This document shows positions 1-11,880 of a stretch of DNA of 64,000 bases, piece after piece. The translations under genes were made by a program, and so were the position numbers. Source of the stretch: Penelope pileata (taxonomy: Eukaryota; Chordata; Aves; Galliformes; Cracidae); assembly GCA_013396635.1 (NCBI GenBank), contig WBMW01005475.1:496001-560000 (forward strand), read 5' to 3'. The number at the start of each line of letters is the position of its first letter. Positions within the stretch are counted from its first letter, which is position 1. The notes beneath the pieces are model-generated. The model was given only the letters and a program-made list of their open reading frames with translations, did not search any database and was not told the origin of the DNA.

Positions 1-3000
1 TGCTCTGCTTTCGCTTTACTTGGCCTTTCAGGGTTGCTTCGCTGAGCAAACCAGGCAGAACGTTGCTCCTGTGCTCTGCTGTGCCTGGCTCAAACCGAAA
101 ATAAATCATATATATATGTGAGTGTTTATATAATGATTACACTGAAGAGTGTCCAGGATAGATGGTGCTTGATAAAACGTTGCCGGCGTGATGCCTCTGT
201 GATAACCATCTCAGGCAGTCCTTGGGCAGCCACGTGGGTGCTGCTGGAGGAGAATTCTGGAGCGTGTTACTCACTTCCATGTTTGCAGGTGGAACCTGGC
301 TGCTGCTTTTCGACTCCTGTTCTGCAAACTGAACCATTTGGCAGCCCTGATGGGAAAAATCCCTTTGCTGCAAGCTTAATGGCTTCAAAACTGCTAAGCT
401 TGCTTATTGAGAAGCCTTAAAAAGCATTGACAGAGAAGTTTTCAGAGAGTGCTTGCCTTGGATAAGAATCTGCTGCTTTGATTGTAGAGAGCTTACACAA
501 ACGTCAACCTATTGTGCTCTCAGTTTTGGATGGGATTCGTGGATCAGCCCAAGTCGTTGACTCCAGCTCCAAAGCTGGATGTGCCCACATGACAAGGAGT
601 TGTCAGGCTTCCAAATCTCAGTTTGCTCTGTGGCCCGTGTCAAGCGTGGGTCTGTGTTTTCCTTCTTGCTGGTTGTTGAGTTTGGAGTGTTTGGAACAAA
701 GAGATCCTTATAAAACAAAATTGGGCTTGATGTGGGCATGCAGTGTTTGCAAATTGTCAGAGATTAGCCCTGGAGAGCTGCGTGGAACTGACTCCAGCCT
801 CCCAATCCCTGTCCAGATCCTTAGCTACGTGGCTGCTTTCCTTCTGAAGTTCAACCTCTAACGCTTTGGCTCGGGTGTGCTGATGTCTGCAGCAGACAGA
901 CCTCGATACGTTAAAGTGCTTCCAGTTTTGGAGGTGTTGGTAGGTGGAGTTTCCTCCCGTAAGAGGAGAGATGGACAAATGCATAGCTCGGTTCAGTTAT
1001 TTGGTTTGGATTTCACATGCAGTTTGAGGCTGGTTGGATCCGATCCTCTGGTTTAGACCCATCTCCCCTGGAAATGCTAACGAAGCTGGTGATAGCCCAG
1101 GCGCACGCGGTGCTCGGGAGCGCGGCCAGGCAAAGCCCTGGGGCTGCTGCAAGACGAGCTCCGGGCATCTGTCTCTGCAAAGCTCCCCAGCAGCTCTAAT
1201 TTCACCAGCCCCGTTGTCAGGGTGTCGGGTGATGGATTTCCAATGAGATTGGTAAACGTTTAAGTCGGAGTCAGAAATTGAGCCGACTTGGCTGCCGCTC
1301 GGCGCTGCTTTATGTAAAGCAGACTGACACAGGATGCCTTGACGATGGGCTTTCTCCATCTCACGCTGCCTGAAAAGCCCCATTAACACGCTCAGAAGAA
1401 ACAACTTCTGAAAAGGCTGATGTTCCGGGGCTGTATTTCTGCTGGGCCTGTGCCAGAAGCTTGTGCAAACAACAAAATCTCAATTCTAACAGACAGGAAG
1501 ATGACAAAGATTTAAGTGTTTTTTTTCTTTTTTATCTTTTTTTTCCTGTGGCACAATTCCCAACAACAGCTCCTCATGGTGCTTTGTTCTGAGAACAGGA
1601 GCTCTGCCAGACTCGCCACTTCAGGTCACATCCGCAGCCCTATGAAGATTTTTAATTGGGTTTGAAGCACTGTTGACTAAAGAGATTTTTTTTTTTTTTG
1701 CTTCCTATCACGATGGCTTGGGCTCCAGTCATCTCCTTGGATGCACGTTTGACCCTGGCTAGATCTGGTTCCCAGGAACGTCTTTAGGAAACTTGTGAAG
1801 TCGACTTGAAAAGCCACGTACAGGGTGTGGATTCTGGCTGTCCCCAGTCTGGCCATTCTTGGGCATCCAAACCTCTCTTTAACTTTTCAGTTGAGTTTTC
1901 CGTGGTGTTATCTACCACAGATAATAAATACACATGGATTTAAGAGATGTGGCTGGAAGGGAGCGTGGGGTTATGCCTTGCATGGGCATCGGGCACTCGG
2001 TGAGCAGTGTTTTGTGTGGTGTGGATGCAGGGATGCTGTCTGGGTGCTAAAAGCCCATCAGGTGGATTGGTCCCAGAAGTAGCTCAGATCTCCCATCAGG
2101 ACACTGCTGATATTGGACATACCCAAATCTCTGAAGCGTTGTAGAAGCAAGAGGCATCAGCAGGCCTGGAAAGCAACTGGGAGCTTGGGTACGTGATGGG
2201 GCTTCTGCACTGGGAGGGGAAGGGAAGGTCAGGGAGGACGCTTCCATCCCACATTGGCAGAGGATCCCTCTCAGGCCTGTTTTCACTTTTTTTTTTTTTT
2301 AAATTTTCTCATTTTTGTGTTGGCTTTGAGGCTTGGGTGGAGAGGTATTAAAAGCATGGAAGTCATAAACCAAGTATTGAACTGCCTAACCCCAGAGCCA
2401 TTGGCACAACCTGGGAACCTCCTGGCTCTACAGGTCAGGCTGATAAAGGTTTACAGATCCTTCACCACACCCGAGGGAGGCAGGGCCATTTCCTCGGGCT
2501 TCCCAGCCTTGGGAAGAAGACTGGGGGACTGGCTGGTAAATTATTTGTGCTTCCCTGAAAGCAGCTGGGGGAACTCTGCAAGGCTGTCTGTTCTTATCGC
2601 TTTAATATGGCTTCTATTTAAGAAAAAAAAAGGATGAGAACAAACAGGCTTTTTTTAAATGTAACTTAATCTTTCCATGGAATTTTATGGTGAAACGTGG
2701 CTCAAGATGCCAAAACAACAATATTTTCTAACTGCATGGTTTTGACAACTTGCAAATAAATAGGACTCAGCTGGCTGGCAAAGATTTTGTCCTCTGATGT
2801 GCAAATGTCCGAAGCAGAGCTCAAAGCCCTGAGATCTCTCCGTTATCTCGGCACTTTTCCTCTCAACTTGTCTGCCCTTCTGTTGATCTTGTCTGTGTGC
2901 TTTGAGGCAGAGTATTTGCCTGTGACTTTGGTCCTGTTCTGTGAGGCTGCTGAGCACTGAATCGTGTTTCCAGACCATGTGCCTCAGTTTCTCCATTGGG

Positions 3001-3900
3001 TAAGACATGGCCAAAGGCTATGTTTTGAGATCTGTTGGCTAAGAAGGAGGTGAGGCTGTGAAGTTGGTGGCTAGTAGGCTCTCCTGCCCACATTCTCTTT
3101 TAGGAGTTTGCTTCACAGCTGTGCCTTAACTTAATTAAAGCACCTCTGCCCCTCTCTGTCTCGCCAGCAGCTGTACCTAAGCCTGCTCTTAAAACATTAA
3201 GGTTCCCAAGGTAGGGATTTCTGTGGTTCAGGTAGTGTTTTACACGCTGTAAAACATCGCTCGCATTTATTTTATGATATGGAAACAGCAATAAACAGCA
3301 TTGCCTCACCTGTCCCTGCAGTGTGGCTGCCCATGGACGGAAAGCGTGGGCTGCCAAACAGCACGCAGCAATGCTGTACAGATGCTGATGGAAAGGCAAA
3401 TGTTGGTGCCATTCACGTGCAGTATTGAAATGTGGGTGTTTGCAATATCACCAGAGCTGAGTGCAGATGTCTTGGTCAGTTAGCAAATGCTTTTTTGTTT
3501 ATGGTTGTTATTGAGAGAGAAATCCCATGTATAAAACGCAGCATTCAATTATTTGGGAGCATGTACAGAACGCCATTAGGGCTTTGTGCTAATAACCTCA
3601 TTATCAATGTAGGTGTTTAGGACTAGATTCCTGGAGGATTGTGGCTCCAAGAAACGCAGGTAGGCCCCTCACAGGATGCCAAAAAGCACACGGATGCCTA
3701 AGAATAGGGATCTCCTAAGTATCTTTCCAGACCTGCGCAGCGCCTGGTGTGCAGCCCAGTTGCATCAGTGGACGCGTTCCAGTAACTCGTTGTGCCTTGG
3801 GCCAGCACCAGCCCTGGTCCTGCAGAAATTTATTGGGCTTTCACTGCTTGCAGCCCTGGCTCTGAGTGTCCTATCCCCCAAAGTGCAGGTTGGTGGGGCA
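1..3900. other. No gene recognised; intergenic or intronic DNA
   Basis: No frame here resembles a known protein and no CR1 fragment is visible. The stretch holds simple T-rich runs (about 1519-1546, 1686-1699 and 2287-2300) and a short AT run at 108-117. At the left edge a pyrimidine-rich CAG (ending at 30) is followed by a 23-codon open frame whose TAA stop overlaps an AATAAA near 100. This could be the tail of a terminal exon but is equally compatible with chance. A single row near 1081-1140 carries seven CpGs. Confidence 0.6.
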
Positions 3901-3955
3901 TACCCCACCTCCCCTCTCGCCCCTCATCCCGCTGAAGTATTCTAGACAGAATATT

Positions 3956-3973
3956 TCTAGAATATATTCTAGA
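3956..3973. promoter_or_regulatory. Perfect 18-bp palindrome, heat-shock-element-like
   Basis: TCTAGAATATATTCTAGA equals its own reverse complement. With the preceding TTCTAGA at about 3940-3946 and GAATATTTC it makes an array of alternating TTC and GAA triplets. Heat shock factor binds inverted nGAAn units spaced two bases apart. Here one TTC-nn-GAA pair has that spacing and the next unit is spaced four, so it is at best a gapped element. Function is inference; a cruciform-prone AT palindrome is the alternative. Confidence 0.3.
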
Positions 3974-5160
3974 TGTGCATGGGGACTCCTGTAGGATCTT
4001 GTCCATAAAATTCCTTCACATATGCAAGTTAGTTTTATTTCTTGTACTGCATTGGGCTGGCCAAGTGCTGGCTCTTGGAGCGCTTCCGAAGCGATGAACG
4101 AGATATAAGGGACAGGCCAGTTACCTCTATGAGCATTTTGTGCAGAAGTGACACTGTTTTAACAGTCTGAAATTTATTTTATGCATCTGTCATGCTGGAG
4201 TAGGCTTTATAGGTGTGCACATAAAATATGGGCATTTTAAAGCGACGTGGAGTTGTCTTAGTTCTTGTGCAGAGACCTACATTGGACAATTTCCTTCTCA
4301 GTATGGAAGAAATTCACATTAATTGTCAGGACACTACTGGTGAGAAGCTGGAGGGCAGAGCAGAGTCTGCAGGTTTTGGAATTACCATCAAGCAATCAAA
4401 GGGGAAGGGGAGAGGGGAAAAAGAGAACAACTCCAAAGTGAAACATGTGGTTGCTCTTTTGCCTCGTTTGTATCGTCAGCCTAGAGATTTATGCTGGATA
4501 AAATTCATTCCAGATCATGAGAGCAGATTAATAAATGGTTTTTTGGACCTGATTGGGAAGATATTAGTCTGTAAGATGTTTTCCTAAAGGTGTGGCACGC
4601 CTGTGTTTTGCTGATCAACTGCTTTCCATAAGTGAAGTGCTCCTGCTGACCCTGGATTGTGGCACCAGCAATGCACGCGGCAGGTTTGGGGGCAGATAAA
4701 ACCTTTTTTGCTGCATCCTGTTCAACTGAGAGTCTTTTTTTTTAACCTAAAGTATGTTCTTTGCTCAGCCAGGAAGGTCAACCAACTTTTCTTTTTACGA
4801 TCCTTTATTTGCCAAAGGTATTAAAATATATTTTAATATATATATTCCTACAAGCAGGTTGCCAAATAAAACCATCCTTACCGTGCATCTGCTCCCAGGT
4901 AGCTCTGCCAAAGAGCAGTTCTGGAAGCTCCCCTCTGGTCCAGCTTTCCTAATGTTAGCTTCAGGCTGTCACCAAGGCATGAGAGTGGGAGACAAAGTGT
5001 TCCCAGAGAGCCACGGAGACGAGACGTTGTCTTTTCGCCTTCCATCTTGCATGGGTGTCCAAGCTGTTGGCTTGCCTGGGCCGCGTTGAGTGAAGAGGAA
5101 TTGCCTTGGGCTGCGTATACAATATGTGATGTAGTTAATGGATATAAGTAACAAGACATT
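3974..5160. other. No gene recognised; AT-rich block with one clean open frame
   Basis: The + strand frame at 4228-4587 is open for 119 codons in fairly AT-rich sequence. It contains a plausible acceptor (TTCTTGTGCAG ending near 4272) and a plausible donor (ACTG|GTGAGA near 4339). The translation matches nothing I recognise, and the length is within chance expectation for a window of this size. The stretch 4020-4230 is AT-rich with few CpGs and could be conserved non-coding DNA. No repeat is visible. Confidence 0.4.
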
Positions 5161-5920
5161 TTTATATCTTTTTAATGAAAATATTTAAAAAAAAGAGCAG
5201 CAAAACCATACAGCTAAGGGCTTGGATATGTGTGTTGGGCAGAGGGCTGTGTGCATGGAGATGGGTGTTTGCTATGTGTGTGCACCACATCCAGTCTTAC
5301 CGCTGAATTCTTGAGTCTTTCCATCTGTGCTAAATTCCTCAAAATATCCGAGTGACCGATGCCTTAAAACCGCCCTCCTGACCGGCTCTGTCCCAAAGTG
5401 AGTGTGCAGAGACCCACAAGTGTCCCGCAGCTGAGTCACTGCCCCTCTGAGTCAGATCCCCTGACAGCCCCGTGTGTGTGACCTCATTGCTCTAGGTCTG
5501 GGCTAGCTGATAGCTGAAACTTGCCCAAGAAGGAAAGATTAATGACAGTGGAAGTCAAAAGAGTGGGAGTTGCGTGTTTATGGTGAGTCGAGTGAAGCAG
5601 AGAGCTGGACAAGAGGTGCACGTACTGGGATTATGCTCTAGCTTATGTCATTGTGTTGACAATGTGCATTGGAAAGGAAAGCACTGATGTACAGCTGAGA
5701 TGCTCTGTGTTCCTGGAAACTCCGAGGTAGATTTATTAGCCCCTGTTCGGTGATGCTGTATGGGACTTTGCATCTGCCCTTCTACCCGTTGTCTGAGGCT
5801 TTAGATGGATGCTCTGGATGCTGGCTGGTCTGACAAGCGCGTGGCTTTTCCGTGCAGGCTTCAATATATGTAAGTGTCCCTATGGAAGGAAGTCTAAGAA
5901 CTAGCAGTAACATAATCCAC
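5161..5920. other. Open-frame-poor non-coding DNA
   Basis: No open frame of 60 codons or more lies on either strand across this stretch and no CR1 is present. The left end is A/T-rich. The middle contains the AP-1-like cluster annotated separately. Confidence 0.6.
5431..5486. promoter_or_regulatory. Paired AP-1-like sites with a nearby CRE-like octamer
   Basis: Two TGAGTCA heptamers lie 16 bases apart (5432-5438 and 5448-5454), the first inside GCTGAGTCA, which matches a MAF half-site. TGACCTCA follows at 5479-5486. TGAGTCA is the consensus for FOS/JUN-family dimers. Two perfect copies this close are unlikely to be common by chance, but no binding evidence is available from sequence. Confidence 0.3.
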
Positions 5921-7675
5921 TCATCAGCAGCCTTCTGAACTCCCTGAGCTTTTCGCTGCTCCTTCCAACTTCCTTAACTGGACGGAGCTTCCCGGTGCCT
6001 GCAGGCAATTAGCGGCGGTGCTGGAAGGTCGAGCGCTTAACGGAGATGCGGGGCTGCCATGCCTCCTGCCTGCCATTCCCCTTGGAAACACCTCGAGGCA
6101 AGCACAGCACTCTAGACCCGTGTGTTTTACAGCTGGAATTTCCAAACTAGATGGTAAAATTGCCCAACTCTGCACCTGTCATCCATCCTGGGAAAAGGGG
6201 CTGCATCAGCTGGAATATCTGGGGGAGTTGGTAGCCTAAGGGTGGGACACGACTGACGGGAGAAAGAACAGAGTCTGTGTGCTCACTGCACGTGGCAAAA
6301 CAGTTGTTTGTAACCCAGACAGAGTCAGGGGCTGGAGTGGATGGGGATATCGGGGTTTTCTACAGCACCTGCCTCCATGTCGGGGTATGGCTGCAGGCAA
6401 AGCTTCCAGCTCCGTGTCCTGGACCTTGGGTTGGCCCCCAACCCAAAATAGCCACAGCATGCAGAAAAGTCATTAAAGGTTTAGGAAACCGTTCTGTAGA
6501 GCTTTCTGCTTTGTGTCAGAGGGATAGATCTGGACTCGGGGTCTGGTTTTATATCTGATACAATCAGAAACATACCCAGTTCTTAGGGAGAAACGACCCT
6601 TTTAATTAAAGAATGCTTTTCAGCCCAAACCAAATGAAATACAACAGCTAAAAGCGAGGGGCTGCAGTGAGGATGCTGAGAGGAGATAAGTGCAGAGGGA
6701 GATGTGGGCACTCTGCATCCCCATGCACAGCACCAACACCACACAAAATCCAGATGTTGGCTGTGCTCCAGCTGTGCGCTCGCCTTCTGCCAACCTGGGG
6801 CTGTGCTGCAGCAGCTGCTGCACTGTAACCACTCCATTCCCTGCCCCAGGGCTTGCAGCTGGCACCACAGCCCTGCAGCGAGGGCTGTAGGCTTTGTTAG
6901 GTGCGTGGGGAGAGGTGCTTTGCATCCCCCTGTTCTGGGCTCTGGAGCCAGGAGTGCTGCCCAGGCTTGGGGGGGGGTTGGAGGTGCAGGGGGGGCTTTG
7001 GCTCTGCTCACCCCATGGGTCAGTGTCAGCAGCGCAGCCATATTCCCTCCTCCAGAACCTCTATGCTGATGGTTTAAAAATGTATGTATATATATGTATA
7101 TCTGTGCTTTCCCTGCAGTAAGGAGAAGGGATGGACTGGCTATCCTCAGGAATTTTTGCGTGTGTTAATTCCCACCAGCATCAGTTCTGTGCAGCTGTGG
7201 AAGGGCCCCTGGTTGCGACTGAGATGCACGAAGCAGGAGCGAGCCTTCCTTTGCTCTTGGCCAAAGGTGAACACCCTCGAGGCCACGAGACTGTCCAAGA
7301 ATCTCTTACGAAGATGTATTTTTGCCATGTTTAATGGCTGCACTCACCTCTTGTTTCCATACATAGAGCCGGCAAGCCGTTCCCAGGCTGACCTCTTGGA
7401 GTGGGTGTGCTCGGCCAGACTGGGTGTACTCAGCCGTTCTCCAGCCATGGTGCTGGAGCCCCCAGGAGGTCACACACAGCTCTTTGGAAATGGCTGGGTC
7501 TGTGTGCCCTGCTGCTAAATGAGCCTGTTCTTTAAAGCCAGTACGCTTGCACCTAAAGGAGATTTTGCTTTGCTCGTGACTTCCAGAGATGAGACCAATT
7601 TCTCTTGGCTTGAGTGGAGGCTTTGCAGAGCTTTGCCTCAGGCACTGACCGAGGGGCAGTCTTCTGATCGGAGGT
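5921..7675. other. No gene recognised; G/T-rich non-coding DNA
   Basis: The open frames on the two strands overlap each other and look random. Long G runs occur at 6969-6977 and 6989-6995. A short TA/TG tract lies near 7081-7102, followed by a pyrimidine-rich CTGCAG that looks like a splice acceptor but leads into no convincing exon. Confidence 0.5.
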
Positions 7676-7969
7676 TTTCTTCTAACCCTTGGCTGTCTGG
7701 AAACCAAAACCTGAATCACAGAATCATAGAATGGTTGGGTTGGGAGGATCCTCAAAGATCATCCAGTTCCAACCCCATGCCATAGGTGGTAGGGTTACCA
7801 ACCAACAGATCAGACTCTAGATGCTTTCAGGGTTCCGAGTTCTCACAGGGTATGAGTCTGAAGCAAACCATTTTTGAGAGATGATATTAAGAGAAGGGAG
7901 CAGTCTTATGTTGAAAAATAGATTTTTTTTGGTTGGCAGACGCTGGAGTTCTCCCAGGTGACACAGATG
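7676..7969. repeat. Left copy of a 294-bp duplication flanking the gap
   Basis: This segment recurs at 8143-8435. The first 106 bases (7676-7781) are identical between copies. The remaining 188 bases carry 14 substitutions (12 transitions) and three 1-base indels. It includes a minus-strand CR1 tail and ends where the + strand CR1 begins. The two copies could be a real tandem duplication or misassembled, diverged copies placed around the gap. Confidence 0.9.
7714..7819 (-). mobile_element. CR1: CR1 LINE 3'-end fragment
   Basis: Read on the minus strand this ends in the CR1 3' terminus. On the + strand it appears as AATCACAGAATCATAGAATGG, followed by the 'AAAGATCATCCAGTTCCAACCCC' type block (7756-7777). 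It is 5'-truncated to about 100 bp, the usual state of CR1 in bird genomes. It lies inside the duplicated segment and is therefore present twice. Confidence 0.88.
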
Positions 7970-7988
7970 GGGAGGGGCTGGGGAGGGG
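7969..7988 (+). other. G-quadruplex-type motif at the CR1 start
   Basis: Four runs of four G with loops of 1, 2 and 1 bases. Such sequence can fold into a quadruplex on the + strand. It sits exactly at the junction between the duplicated segment and the CR1 body. Confidence 0.5.
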
Positions 7989-8078
7989 CTTTTTACAAGG
8001 ATAGATAATGACAGAACAAGGGGTAATGGTTATAAACTGGAAGAGGGTAGATTTAGACTGGATATAAGGAAGAAATTC
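7969..8078 (+). mobile_element. CR1: CR1 LINE 3'-region fragment, cut off by the gap
   Basis: The block from GGGGAGGGGCT through GGATATAAGGAAGAAATTC is the internal 3'-region of CR1 in sense orientation, several hundred bases short of the true 3' end. The element runs into the N gap, so its end is missing. The right-hand copy of the flanking duplication lacks it. It therefore inserted after the duplication, or the copies are haplotypes that differ by it. Confidence 0.85.
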
Positions 8079-8142
8079 NNNNNNNNNNNNNNNNNNNNNN
8101 NNNNNNNNNNNNNNNNNNNNNNNNNNNNNNNNNNNNNNNNNN
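8079..8142. other. Assembly gap (64 N)
   Basis: A run of 64 N. It interrupts a CR1 fragment on its left and abuts the start of the right-hand duplicate on its right. The real missing length is unknown. Confidence 0.99.
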
Positions 8143-8435
8143 TTTCTTCTAACCCTTGGCTGTCTGGAAACCAAAACCTGAATCACAGAATCATAGAATG
8201 GTTGGGTTGGGAGGATCCTCAAAGATCATCCAGTTCCAACCCCATGCCGTGGGTTGGTAGGGTTACCAACCAGTAGATCAGGCTCTAGATGCTTTCAGGG
8301 TTCCGAGTTCTCACAGGATACTAGTCTGAAGCAAACCATTTTTGAGAGATGATATTAAGAGGAGGGAGCAGTCTCGTGTTGAAAATAGATTTTTTTGGTT
8401 GGCAGATGCTGGTGTTCTCCCAGGTGACGCAGATG
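8143..8435. repeat. Right copy of the 294-bp duplication
   Basis: About 4.8% substituted overall relative to 7676-7969, yet identical over the first 106 bases. It lacks the + strand CR1 and continues into ordinary sequence (TGTGACCTGGATGGG) after the shared CAGATG. Confidence 0.9.
8181..8286 (-). mobile_element. CR1: CR1 LINE 3'-end fragment, second copy
   Basis: The same minus-strand CR1 tail as at 7714-7819, carried by the right-hand duplicate. The differences are mainly A-to-G type changes in its last 40 bases. Confidence 0.88.
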
Positions 8436-11239
8436 TGTGACCTGGATGGGCCCCCCAGGGCCTTGGGCTTGCACAAGGGTTGTGGATGGAGTCAGGGTTG
8501 TCTGTTTTGTCTCTCTCACATACTTCTCCAGTATTTCCAAATGTGAATTGGAGGCTTAAATATTGTTATATCGCTGATTACAAATGCACTCTTAGTGTTG
8601 GAAGATGCAGATGTGCACCTAGCATGGTTTAAAAAAAAAAAAAAGATAGTCCCATATTTGGCTAAAATCTGAACCCCAGGAAAATCCACTGGGAAGTGAT
8701 GAAAGCCAGCTTGTATCTAAGCTCTGTGTTGCATTTCCTTCCTTCTCTTTTTCAATCTCTGACTACGATGCTTTTGCAACACCCTCCGCAGAAGCATGAA
8801 ACTGTACAGTGGGGATGCTCGGAGACCTGAGCCCCTCTGGTTAAATCAGCGCGGAGCTGCAGAGCAGCAGCCGTGGCACAGGAGTCCCGAGGCGATGGGT
8901 GGCAGCCCCAGCTCTGCAGCCCCCAGCTCACACAGCTCTGATGGCTCAGATGCAGCATGAGCAGCTGCCAGCGCCATCGGGATGAAAAAGCCCATTTGGA
9001 TGAGAGAGCGGAGGAGTCACGCACATCTTCGCAAAACAAAAATAGTAGCTCAAAATGCACTTAGAGTTCTTCTGGCAATACCGTGCAATGGATGGGAAGT
9101 GCATTAGTCTATTTTCCCAGTTTGGAGCAAACAGATGTTATTGTGTCCACTGAAATGATGGCAGTGAGCGTAAAGCACAGCCTTCCTGCTGCACTGGCAT
9201 GAATTTTGATCTCCCTCTAGTGTAAATCAGGACAGACTCCATGGAGGGCAATGCTGTTACACCGTTGTAAGCCAGAATTGGCCTTGCTTTTGCAAGTCCC
9301 GAGGGTGGTATTTTGATATCTAGAAAATTAATGCTGGAGATGGAGCTGACCCAAAACCCTGGATTTGAACTCTTTGCAAGTTCAGATCCGGATGCAAACT
9401 TCACAGCTGCACCCTATTGTCTCTGAGCCCAATAAAACCCTCTCTCTGAACCACCCACAAGCCTAATGAAAATGTAGATTGAGATCAGATCATTATGGCT
9501 GCGAGCCAGCGCTGCGAAGCACGCACAGCGAATGGCCCAACTCTTCTCGTGCTCACGGTGATGTAAACTGTGAGCAGCTCCAAGGCCATCAGCTGGATTT
9601 CCCCAGCATGCAGCCAGTTGTAAATATGAACAGAATAAGGCCCTAAATTTTTTTTTTTTGTATTTCTGTTTTGAGGAGCACCTCCCATCTCACGCTGACC
9701 CAGCCTGAGAGGTCATCTCCATCCAGGAGGAGTTTGCCAGGAGCTGGGCTGGATTTGTCCTGATTACCAAGACGCATTGTTGGGGAATGTGATAGCAAAT
9801 GATGGCTATTTTTGTTCCAAACTCAGCCCCCTGCTCGGTTTGTTGGGAAAGCTGATGCTGGTGGTGAAGAGTAGAAAAGTCCTGGGGAGGAAAAAGCAGA
9901 GTGGAGAAGGAAATAGGGAGCTCTGAGCAGCAATGTGTGGGGATCCCTCCTTGGTGGCAGAACACTCCGTGAGGCCAACAGCAATGTTGGGCTCCTGAGA
10001 ACTTCCCTGGAGGGTTGGGGTTAGGGCCGATAGAGGGTTTGTCCTCTGCAGCCTTCCCTTCAGTCCTCCTCTGCACAGAGGTGAGCACGAGTGATTTATG
10101 CCCTATGGCCATAAATGGGTGTAAATGGAAGGTGCCTCTGCTTGAACAGCTGGGATCTTGCTGCCTCAGTCACAAGCACCGTATGCATGGTTTAAATTTC
10201 ACTGCGCAGATTTTCTCCTCAGAGTTGTGTTTAGCCGTGTTTCCTTGTCAGACATAGATACAACCTCTCACAGTTCCAGCTTAACCATCAGTTTTTCAAA
10301 CCTTAGTCATTTGGTGAGGAGTTCTGGTTGGGTTTGGTTTTTCCCTGTGTTTCTTCTGGGCAGTGTTTTCAGAAAAAAACTTGCTGAATCTGCTCAGATC
10401 AAGCCCAGCTTCCTCTGGCATGAGCTCAGGTTGTGCTTTCTCTGCTGGGTTTGTTTTTTGGTGTAGTCTGGACCTTAATGAAGAATTCATTGCTGATATC
10501 ACCAATGTCACCTCTCGTGAGCTGCCTTCGTGCAGAAGCAGGGCTTGGCTGGGCGCAGGCCGGGTTCTTTGTTTGCTGGGCAGTAAGTGACATTTGGATG
10601 CTGGTTCCTCTGTTCCCGGGCTCTCCCGGAGCGGAAGCGGTGCTGGGAATGGAGCAAAAGCCTCAGCACGCATGGAGCCGAGATGCCTGGTTTGGAGGCT
10701 TTAATTGGCAAGGTCACAGGCTGCTCCTTTTATTAGAGACCATTTGCTGTTTTCCCAGAAGATGAAAGGATTTTTCTGTCAACCCCATAACAAACCCAAC
10801 TCAAGTGGGACCATGGTTCTGCCTTTAACCTCCACCAGGACATTTCTGTGACGCCACTGCTACAAGATCTTTCAATCCCTTCCGTTGCGAAAGCCCACAG
10901 AAAGGGCCAAGAGCGATGCAGAAACATTAACAGCTGAGTAACGGGGTCGTGTGTTTTTTGGAACCTGTGTCATCCTACAAAGATCGTTTAACCTGTGTAA
11001 GTGTCTGGTGGGGGCTGCCTGGCAAAACCCCCATTTCCCACACCCCTTTTTTCCTGAAGAGGAACCCAATCACCATCACATCTCTTGCTTTCCTCTTCAG
11101 AGTAAAGCCTAACACCAACAAATTGCCATAGTTGAAGTTATTCTTAAAAATATCTTTCCATGTGATGGCTTGGGAAGGTTCAGGGAGGTCCAAGTCATCA
11201 GCGTGGTTGCAGTGATGAGATTTTTGCTCTTCGTTCAAG
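8436..11239. other. No gene recognised; non-coding DNA
   Basis: Only scattered short frames on both strands. Homopolymers occur at 8631-8644 (A14) and around 9648-9658 (T). No repeat family is recognisable. A CA|GTAAGT donor-like site near 10585 has no convincing exon upstream. Confidence 0.55.
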
Positions 11240-11880
11240 CAGTGGAGCGCTTTGGTTTTGGAACCTGAGTAGATCTGGGCAACCTTTCGGGACGAGTAGC
11301 TTAGTTGCCGAGAAATGCAATTTTGGGGTTGACTGAAACTATTTACTGAATTGGCACTGGTAGCTACTCTGGTGAAGGGCAGCGGTGTTTTGTTTCAGCA
11401 CTTTCAGAACGAGGTATTCATGTTCTTCCATTCTGAAGTAGCATTTCATTTTGTAACGTGCTTACATTTTAATCTTTTCTTGCAAAATGGAAAAAGTATC
11501 TGACTACCAAACCAAAACGAAGGGATTGGTCATGCGCTTTGGTTGATTTGAACTTAAAGGCTTATTTTTGTTTTATTTTAACTTGGCTGAGGGGGAAAAA
11601 AAAAAATCCCTCCTAATGAAAATATAACTTTCTCCTTCCCCTGGAATCAGGCAGTGAATCACTGCATTATTTGTGTGGTTGCAAGCCTCAGTGCTAATCT
11701 CCCCATCATGGGTGCTTTCTCTGCCGCCGTTTCTCATCGTGGGAATGAATTAGTATTTTATTAACGCTTTGATAAGTGGCACTGACATCGCCCGGATGCT
11801 CGTTCCCTTGTGCCTGTTCTCAAGAGCAGTTGTCCCCAGACAAGATCTGCTCCTCTGCGGGTTGAGGTCAATGGCTCTCT
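11240..11880. other. Open-frame-free AT-rich block, candidate conserved non-coding DNA
   Basis: No frame of 60 codons or more is present on either strand for about 640 bases and there is no CR1. The sequence is AT-rich with motifs such as GAATTAGTATTTTATTAACG near 11747-11766 and TTTTGTAACGTGC near 11452. Such blocks are often regulatory, but only a cross-species alignment would show this. Confidence 0.25.

Noticed and set aside
8652..8661. Perfect CArG box CCATATTTGG
   Set aside because: About four such sites are expected by chance in 64 kb and no partner motif is nearby.
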